A program made the position numbers and the translations under genes. Under the pieces are notes generated by a model, which was not told where the DNA came from, ran no database searches, and saw nothing but the letters and a program-made list of their open reading frames with translations. A DNA stretch of 64,000 nt from Flavobacterium limicola (GTDB taxonomy: Bacteria > Bacteroidota > Bacteroidia > Flavobacteriales > Flavobacteriaceae): the NCBI RefSeq assembly GCF_003634755.1, contig NZ_RBXA01000001.1:310001-374000 (forward strand). The letters run 5' to 3'. Within the stretch, counting starts at the first letter, position 1. Every line of letters begins with the position of its first letter. This document shows, one piece after another, positions 59,235-64,000 of this stretch.

Positions 59235-59741
59235 ATGCTATCAAAAAATATTGAAATTGCCTTAAACAAACAGATTCGCATCGAAGCGGAATCTTCACAA
59301 ACCTATCTTTCCATGGCTTGTTGGGCTGAAGTGAGCGGGCTGGAAGGAATTGCACAATTCATGTTTGCACAATCTGACGAAGAGCGCTTGCACATGCTCA
59401 AATTAATCAAATATGTAAATGAACGCGGCGGTCATGCACAAATTACAGATTTAAAAGCGCCAAAAACTACTTATGAAACCTTCAAAGGAATGTTTGAGGA
59501 ACTTTATAAACATGAAATCTTTGTTTCGGATTCAATAAATGAATTGGTACACATCACTTTTTCAGAAAAGGATTATGCCACACACAACTTTTTACAATGG
59601 TATGTTGCCGAACAAATTGAAGAAGAAGCAACCGCAAAATCTATTTTAGACAAAATCAATTTGATTGGTGATGACAAAGGTGGTTTGTATTTATTTGACC
59701 GTGATTTACAACAAGTAGCATTAGTAAAACCTGCTATTTAA
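59235..59741 (+). CDS. Ferritin (non-heme)
   Basis: 168 residues. The ferroxidase centre residues are visible in IRIEAESSQTYLSMACWAEV and QSDEERLHMLKLIKYVNERG, with a second half FLQWYVAEQIEEEATAKSIL. A 24-subunit iron-storage cage in the cytoplasm. It follows the CAT-like gene by 39 bases, with a near-match box TAACTTTA in the gap. Confidence 0.95.
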   Translation: MLSKNIEIALNKQIRIEAESSQTYLSMACWAEVSGLEGIAQFMFAQSDEERLHMLKLIKYVNERGGHAQITDLKAPKTTYETFKGMFEELYKHEIFVSDSINELVHITFSEKDYATHNFLQWYVAEQIEEEATAKSILDKINLIGDDKGGLYLFDRDLQQVALVKPAI

Positions 59742-59776
59742 ATGTTAAAATTTATTTAGAACAGATAAAAATAATA

Positions 59777-59784
59777 TACATTTG
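59777..59784 (+). promoter_or_regulatory. -7 promoter box of the Cys-rich small protein
   Basis: TACATTTG matches TAnnTTTG, 25 bases before the TTG start at 59810. Confidence 0.5.
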
Positions 59785-59809
59785 CCTTAGTTTTTTATTC
59801 TTTAGAAAA

Positions 59810-59974
59810 TTGGAAAAAAAAAAAAAGGAAAAGAAAAAGGATAAAAAAGAAATCCTTAAAACCATTAAGATTGCAGAAAACTGTAAATCTAAATGCTGTA
59901 AAAAATTTAAAAAAGGAGAAGATAAACGTTGCAAACGATGTCCTCTGTTTGATTTATTGAAAAAAACATCTTAA
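59810..59974 (+). CDS. 54-residue Lys- and Cys-rich small protein with TTG start
   Basis: TTG at 59810, stop TAA at 59972-59974. The N-terminal third is almost pure Lys/Glu/Asp (EKKKKEKKKDKKEILK), and the rest contains five Cys in IAENCKSKCCKKFKKGEDKR and CKRCPLF, which could bind zinc or another metal. No ATG exists in frame. A promoter box upstream and a terminator just downstream frame it as a real transcription unit. The second codons lie in a run of 13 A, prone to slippage. No function assigned. Confidence 0.72.
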   Translation: MEKKKKEKKKDKKEILKTIKIAENCKSKCCKKFKKGEDKRCKRCPLFDLLKKTS

Positions 59975-59985
59975 TTCAAAATATA

Positions 59986-60010
59986 AATGCCCTCTATCTC
60001 AGAGGGCATT
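59986..60010. terminator. Terminator between the Cys-rich small protein and ssb
   Basis: AATGCCCTCT (59986-59995) pairs with AGAGGGCATT (60001-60010), 5-base loop, followed by ATTTTT on the plus strand. It lies between convergent genes. Confidence 0.85.
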
Positions 60011-60035
60011 ATTTTTATACTTTACTCCGGAATAA

Positions 60036-60368
60036 TTATTTTCCTAAAAGCATTATTTCGTTTACCACAACTTCCGTAACATAGCGTTTTTCTCCGTTTT
60101 TATCATCATAACTTCTATGGGTCAATTTTCCTTCAACAGCAATTTCCTTGCCTTTGGTAACGTATTTTTCTATGATTTCAGCTGTTTTTCCCCAAGCTAC
60201 TAATTTATGCCATTGGGTTTCTTCTACTTTTTCTCCTTTGTCGTTTTTATAGCTTTCATTTGTTGCTAATGTAAAATTGGCCAACTTTTTTCCTCCGTCA
60301 AATGATTTGATTTCCGGGTCATTCCCAACGTGTCCAATTAACTGTACTTTGTTTCTTAATGTGCTCAT
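60036..60368 (-). CDS. ssb: Single-stranded DNA-binding protein, short form
   Basis: 110 residues, just the OB fold: STLRNKVQLIGHVGNDPEIK, LANFTLATNESYKN, ETQWHKLVAWGKTAEIIEKY, VTKGKEIAVEGKLTHRSYDD and EIMLLGK. The disordered tail and acidic tip (DDDIPF type) of canonical SSB are absent, so partner recruitment through the tip is not expected. Likely a paralogue of a longer SSB elsewhere in the genome. Convergent with the Cys-rich gene. Confidence 0.93.
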   Translation of the reverse strand: MSTLRNKVQLIGHVGNDPEIKSFDGGKKLANFTLATNESYKNDKGEKVEETQWHKLVAWGKTAEIIEKYVTKGKEIAVEGKLTHRSYDDKNGEKRYVTEVVVNEIMLLGK

Positions 60369-60457
60369 GGCGTGTAAAATTTAAATGTTAGTGTATATAA
60401 GTTATTTGTTGAATCGTTATTTGAAATCAACACTGCAAAGATGCGGTGACTGTCAAA

Positions 60458-60517
60458 AACTATTCGGTTACTAACTATTTACTTTCGGTTGTAACTATTT
60501 GTAAACGTTTGTAAATG
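60458..60517 (+). promoter_or_regulatory. Cluster of direct repeats upstream of the GNAT-nitrilase gene
   Basis: AACTATT recurs at 60458, 60473 and 60493. The longer unit CGGTT-n(1-2)-TAACTATTT recurs at 60465 and 60486, 21 bases apart. TTTGTAAACG (60498-60507) is followed directly by TTTGTAAATG (60508-60517). The cluster abuts the -33 element of the next promoter, so it may be a regulator site. Confidence 0.5.
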
Positions 60518-60537
60518 GGAAAAATTCGCTATATTTG
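60508..60537 (+). promoter_or_regulatory. Promoter of the GNAT-nitrilase gene
   Basis: TTTG (60508-60511), 18 bases, then TATATTTG (60530-60537), close to the full Bacteroidota consensus, 17 bases before the ATG. Confidence 0.68.
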
Positions 60538-60554
60538 ATAAAAATAAAATTTTT

Positions 60555-62084
60555 ATGCAAACCAAAATAAACAAAGTAGAGTTACGAAATCTGAAATTTG
60601 ATGACTACAAAGAGTTGAAAAACTCCATGGTAGAATCGTATCCGGAGATGGTAGGTTCCTACTGGAGAGAACATCATATTGAAAAATTATTAAGCCTTTT
60701 TCCTGAAGGTCAATTGGTAATTTTGGTAGATGGAAAAGTAGTTGGCTCTGCTTTGTCTCTAATTGTTGACGAAAGTTTAGTAGACAAAAACCATAATTAC
60801 TCTGACATAACCGGAAAATACACCTTCTCTACCCACAACCCAAAAGGAGATGTTTTATACGGAATAGATGTATTTATTCATCCAAATTATAGAGGACTGC
60901 GCCTTGGAAGACGATTGTATGATGCCCGAAAAGAATTATGTGAACAATTAAATTTGAAAGCAATTGTGTTTGCCGGAAGAATTCCTAATTATGGACAACA
61001 TGCAGCAACACTTACTCCAAAAATTTATATCGAGAAAGTAAAAAGAAAAGAATTACACGACTCCGTACTTTCATTCCAGTTGAGTAATGATTTTCACGTA
61101 ATCCGAGTGATGAAAAACTACTTGGAAGGTGATACCGATTCAAAAGAATTTGCAGTTTTACTGGAATGGAACAATATTTATTACGACGAAAGTCCGAAAT
61201 TAATAAACCTTAAGAAAAGCGTTATCCGCTTAGGACTTGTTCAATGGCAAATGCGTCAACTAAACAATCTGGAAGCTTTATTCGAACAATGCGAATTTTT
61301 TGTCGATGTCGTTTCAGGATACGGTAGTGATTTTGCGCTGTTTCCAGAACTATTCACAGCTCCTTTGATGGCGGATTACAATCATTTGTCAGAAGCCGAT
61401 GCGATTAGGGAATTAGCAAAACATGCAGAACCTGTTCGCAAACGTTTCCAGGAATTGGCTATTTCTTACAATATCAACATCATTACAGGAAGCATGCCGT
61501 ATTTAGAAAACGGCACATTATACAATGTGGGTTTTCTTTGCAAAAGAGATGGAACTTCTGAGATGTATGCCAAAATACATGTTACTCCAAACGAAGTGCA
61601 GCATTGGGGAATGACAGGCGGTTCACAAATTAAAACATTTGACACCGATTGTGGAAAAATTGGAATCGTGATATGTTACGATGTCGAATTTCCAGAACTT
61701 TCGAGATTACTGGCAGATGAGGGAATGAATATTTTATTTGTTCCGTTCTTGACAGATACTCAAAATGCGTATACCAGAGTCAAACACTGCGCACAAGCCA
61801 GAGCGATAGAAAACGAATGTTATGTGGCAATAGCCGGCTGCGTGGGTAATCTTCCAAAGGTAAACAACATGGACATTCAATATGCACAATCAGCAGTATT
61901 TACACCTTCTGATTTTGCTTTTCCAAGTAACGGAATAAAAGCCGAGGCAACTCCAAATACGGAAATGACACTGATAGTCGATGTAGATTTAGACTTACTG
62001 AAAGAACTTCACGAGCATGGAAGTGTTCGAATTCTAAAAGACCGCAGAACTGACTTATACGACATCAAAAAAATAAATCCATGA
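60555..62084 (+). CDS. GNAT acetyltransferase fused to a carbon-nitrogen hydrolase
   Basis: 509 residues. Residues ~5-200 are a GNAT domain (DVFIHPNYRGLRLGRRLYDA, acetyl-CoA loop). Residues ~222-509 are a nitrilase-superfamily domain with the triad Glu265 (LFPELFTAPL), Lys340 (MYAKIHVTPNE) and Cys374 (IGIVICYDVEFPEL). This fusion is a known architecture in Bacteroidota and other bacteria, with unknown substrate; one domain presumably acylates and the other hydrolyses an amide. It overlaps the zinc-ribbon gene by 4 bases (ATGA). Confidence 0.92.
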   Translation: MQTKINKVELRNLKFDDYKELKNSMVESYPEMVGSYWREHHIEKLLSLFPEGQLVILVDGKVVGSALSLIVDESLVDKNHNYSDITGKYTFSTHNPKGDVLYGIDVFIHPNYRGLRLGRRLYDARKELCEQLNLKAIVFAGRIPNYGQHAATLTPKIYIEKVKRKELHDSVLSFQLSNDFHVIRVMKNYLEGDTDSKEFAVLLEWNNIYYDESPKLINLKKSVIRLGLVQWQMRQLNNLEALFEQCEFFVDVVSGYGSDFALFPELFTAPLMADYNHLSEADAIRELAKHAEPVRKRFQELAISYNINIITGSMPYLENGTLYNVGFLCKRDGTSEMYAKIHVTPNEVQHWGMTGGSQIKTFDTDCGKIGIVICYDVEFPELSRLLADEGMNILFVPFLTDTQNAYTRVKHCAQARAIENECYVAIAGCVGNLPKVNNMDIQYAQSAVFTPSDFAFPSNGIKAEATPNTEMTLIVDVDLDLLKELHEHGSVRILKDRRTDLYDIKKINP

Positions 62085-62431
62085 ATAAAACCTGCTTAGA
62101 ATGTGGAGAAAAAATTGTAGGCCGGGAAGACAAAAAGTTTTGTAGCGACGGTTGTCGTAATGCTTTCAACAATAAAATAAACAAGGACAGTACTAATTTT
62201 ATGCGCAACATCAACAACAAGTTGCGCAAAAATTACCGCATTCTATCTGAGCTAAATACCGACGGAAAATCAAAAGCCACACGGGCAAAATTGTTAAGTA
62301 AAGGTTTTGATTTTGAATTTTTTACCAATATCCTCCAAACCAAAACAGGAAATACCTACTATTTCTTGTACGACCAAGGATACATGGTTTTAGAAAATGA
62401 TTTTTATATGTTGGTCAAAAAAGACATTTAA
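62081..62431 (+). CDS. Zinc-ribbon small protein
   Basis: 116 residues. An N-terminal zinc ribbon with CLECG and FCSDGC (four Cys), then RNAFNNKINKDSTNFMRNIN, a basic helical region, and a C-terminal part with LLSKGFDFEFFTNILQTKTG. Similar to the DUF2116-like zinc-ribbon proteins of Flavobacteriia; nucleic-acid binding is possible. Its ATG overlaps the stop of the GNAT-nitrilase gene by 4 bases, so it is translationally coupled. Confidence 0.82.
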   Translation: MNKTCLECGEKIVGREDKKFCSDGCRNAFNNKINKDSTNFMRNINNKLRKNYRILSELNTDGKSKATRAKLLSKGFDFEFFTNILQTKTGNTYYFLYDQGYMVLENDFYMLVKKDI

Positions 62432-62463
62432 TACCGCAAATCCCCAAATCTACCTAACCTACC

Positions 62464-64000
62464 ATGAAAAAAGACTATTTTTCAATTTTTGCCGGCTTAT
62501 TTATCCTATTAATTCTAGGGTTAATTTACATTACAATGATGCCACAATGGACTTCGGATGATGAAGGTTCACTTGCTGAATTTTCAACCAAAAGAGCCTT
62601 AAATCAAGTAGAAGCCATTTCGAAACAACCACATTTTGTAGGTTCTGCAAATCATGAAGTAGTCGCAAATTATCTAATAAAAGAGCTGAATAAGTTAGGA
62701 CTGGAAACTTCTATTCAGGAAGGATATACGCTCAGCGATTGGGGAAATCTGGTAAAGTCCAAAAACATCTTGGCCCGAATCAAAGGTTCCAATAGTTCCA
62801 AAGCATTGTTATTGCTTTCCCATTATGACAGCGCACCTCACTCCTACTCTCCTGGTGCCAGCGATGCGGGTTCTGGTGTAGCAACAATCCTGGAAAGTGT
62901 TCGTACTTTTTTGTACAATAAAACGCCGCATAAAAATGATATAATTATTCTGTTTTCAGATGCTGAGGAATTAGGACTGAATGGCGCTGCACTTTTTGTA
63001 ACCCAACATCAATGGGCTAAAGAAGTCGGCTTAGTTTTAAATTTTGAAGCACGCGGCTCATCCGGTCCAAGCTATATGCTGATGGAAACTAACAAAGGAA
63101 ATGCAGGATTAGTAAAAGAGTTTGCTGCCGCAAAAGCGACTTTTCCAGTTTCAAATTCCTTGATGTACAGCATCTATAAAATGTTACCCAATGATACTGA
63201 TTTGACCGTTTTCAGGGAACAAGGCAACATTCAAGGTTATAATTTTGCTTTTATAGATGACCATTTTAACTATCACACCGCCCAAGATGACATCCATCAT
63301 TTGAACAAAAACACATTAGCACATCAAGGTTCTTATTTGATGCCGCTATTAAATTATTTCTCAAACACAGATTTAAATACAACAAAAGCCAGCGAAGATT
63401 ACGTCTATTTTACCATTCCTTATACATTTATAAGTTATCCTTTCAGTTGGGTTTTGCCTATGGTAATAATTGCATTGGCGCTGTTTATTTTTCTGCTGTT
63501 TTTAGGAAAAGCCAAACGCATTTTGTCGTTTAGGGAAATCGGTAAAGGATTTATACCGCTATTAGGTTCTTTATTTGCATCTGGATTAATCACTTTTTTC
63601 GGGTGGAAAGGCTTGTTAATGGCCTATCCGCAATACAATGATTTGCTGAACGGATTTACCTATAACGGACATGCTTATATTGCCGCTTTTGTGTTATTAT
63701 CCTTAGCGATAAGTATGGTTTTTTATCATTTATTATCTGAGCGAAAAGTAACCATCAATCATTATGCAGCGCCATTATTTTTATGGATCATCATCAACGG
63801 AATTCTAGCTTTTGTTTTACCTGGAGCAGGATTTTTGATTATTCCGGTGTACTTTGGGCTATTGATTTTTGGGCTTTTTATCGTGACACAAAAATCGAAC
63901 AAAACATTAAATCTCCTATTAAGCATTCCCGCTTTGCTAATAATAGCGCCTTTTATCCAAATGTTTCCGATAGGTTTAGGATTGAAAGTCCTGTTTGGAA
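62464..64000 (+). CDS. M28 family zinc aminopeptidase with membrane domain (partial, runs off window)
   Basis: At least 512 codons, open to the last base. N-terminal membrane anchor at about 6-25, then an M28 peptidase domain with all five zinc ligands visible: His120 (LSHYDSAP), Asp134 (GASDAGSG), Glu169 with catalytic Glu168 (SDAEELGLNG), Glu195 (NFEARG) and a His in FNYHTAQDD. After residue ~315 come multiple hydrophobic helices (VLPMVIIALALFIFLLFLG and more), the Fxna/ERMP1-like arrangement. The true end lies beyond the window. Confidence 0.9.
   Translation, partial: MKKDYFSIFAGLFILLILGLIYITMMPQWTSDDEGSLAEFSTKRALNQVEAISKQPHFVGSANHEVVANYLIKELNKLGLETSIQEGYTLSDWGNLVKSKNILARIKGSNSSKALLLLSHYDSAPHSYSPGASDAGSGVATILESVRTFLYNKTPHKNDIIILFSDAEELGLNGAALFVTQHQWAKEVGLVLNFEARGSSGPSYMLMETNKGNAGLVKEFAAAKATFPVSNSLMYSIYKMLPNDTDLTVFREQGNIQGYNFAFIDDHFNYHTAQDDIHHLNKNTLAHQGSYLMPLLNYFSNTDLNTTKASEDYVYFTIPYTFISYPFSWVLPMVIIALALFIFLLFLGKAKRILSFREIGKGFIPLLGSLFASGLITFFGWKGLLMAYPQYNDLLNGFTYNGHAYIAAFVLLSLAISMVFYHLLSERKVTINHYAAPLFLWIIINGILAFVLPGAGFLIIPVYFGLLIFGLFIVTQKSNKTLNLLLSIPALLIIAPFIQMFPIGLGLKVLFG

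Overview
This 64 kb window is a chromosomal stretch from a Flavobacterium-like member of the Bacteroidota. The grounds are: visibly AT-rich DNA; a secreted giant with a type IX secretion (T9SS) type C tail; DUF4270, DUF4286, DMP19 and TonB/CarboxypepD_reg proteins; a bifunctional OlsF-type ornithine-lipid synthase; and repeated matches to the Bacteroidota promoter box TAnnTTTG, with few recognisable Shine-Dalgarno sites. I see no rRNA, tRNA, CRISPR array, insertion sequence or phage.

Layout. 0.1-4.3 kb: a 1386-residue T9SS adhesin/lectin. 4.7-12 kb: recX, then a biotin region on the minus strand (KAS-like enzyme, bioA, bioD, bioF) interrupted by a TraB/GumN - sigma factor - membrane protein operon. 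12-13.3 kb: two DUF2975 membrane proteins plus a small Xre regulator. 13.4-15.4 kb: atpD-atpC with a long inverted repeat between them. 15.5-20 kb: TonB receptor plus GDSL lipoprotein. 20.3-25.9 kb: glmS, a DUF4270 lipoprotein and a half-length GT5 protein, divergent from panC-panD. 26-31.1 kb: an esterase-like protein with an unusual nucleophile, radA, and an AraC-regulated YbhB/OsmC/heme-binding operon. 31.3-40 kb: small hypotheticals, an AsmA-like/GT51 fusion, an aldo-keto reductase, an OmpA-like lipoprotein, xth and olsF. 40-51.6 kb: small membrane proteins, a 2-hydroxyacid dehydrogenase fused to a VOC domain, nhaA, proC, mgtE, rsmA, a TPR protein, serS and DMP19. 52-64 kb: DUF2971, metG-EamA-HAD, an OmpA porin, a CAT-like enzyme, ferritin, a cysteine-rich small protein, ssb, a GNAT-nitrilase fusion, and an M28 peptidase that runs off the window.

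Most genes are housekeeping: cofactor synthesis (biotin, pantothenate), translation (serS, metG, rsmA), DNA repair (recX, radA, xth, ssb), envelope and ion homeostasis. The less ordinary material lies in the intergenic DNA and in domain combinations. Three copies of a structured repeat (about 13.3, 37.3 and 53.1 kb) have stem arms that differ in sequence but keep their complementarity. A 158-bp MITE-like element fills the gap upstream of rsmA. A pair of direct repeats 21 bp apart looks like the operator of the AraC-linked operon. Several proteins have uncommon architectures: dehydrogenase-VOC, AsmA-like-GT51, an alpha/beta-hydrolase with Asp in the nucleophile position, and a GT5 N-domain alone.

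All function calls come from reading motifs and recalled family knowledge; no database search was run.
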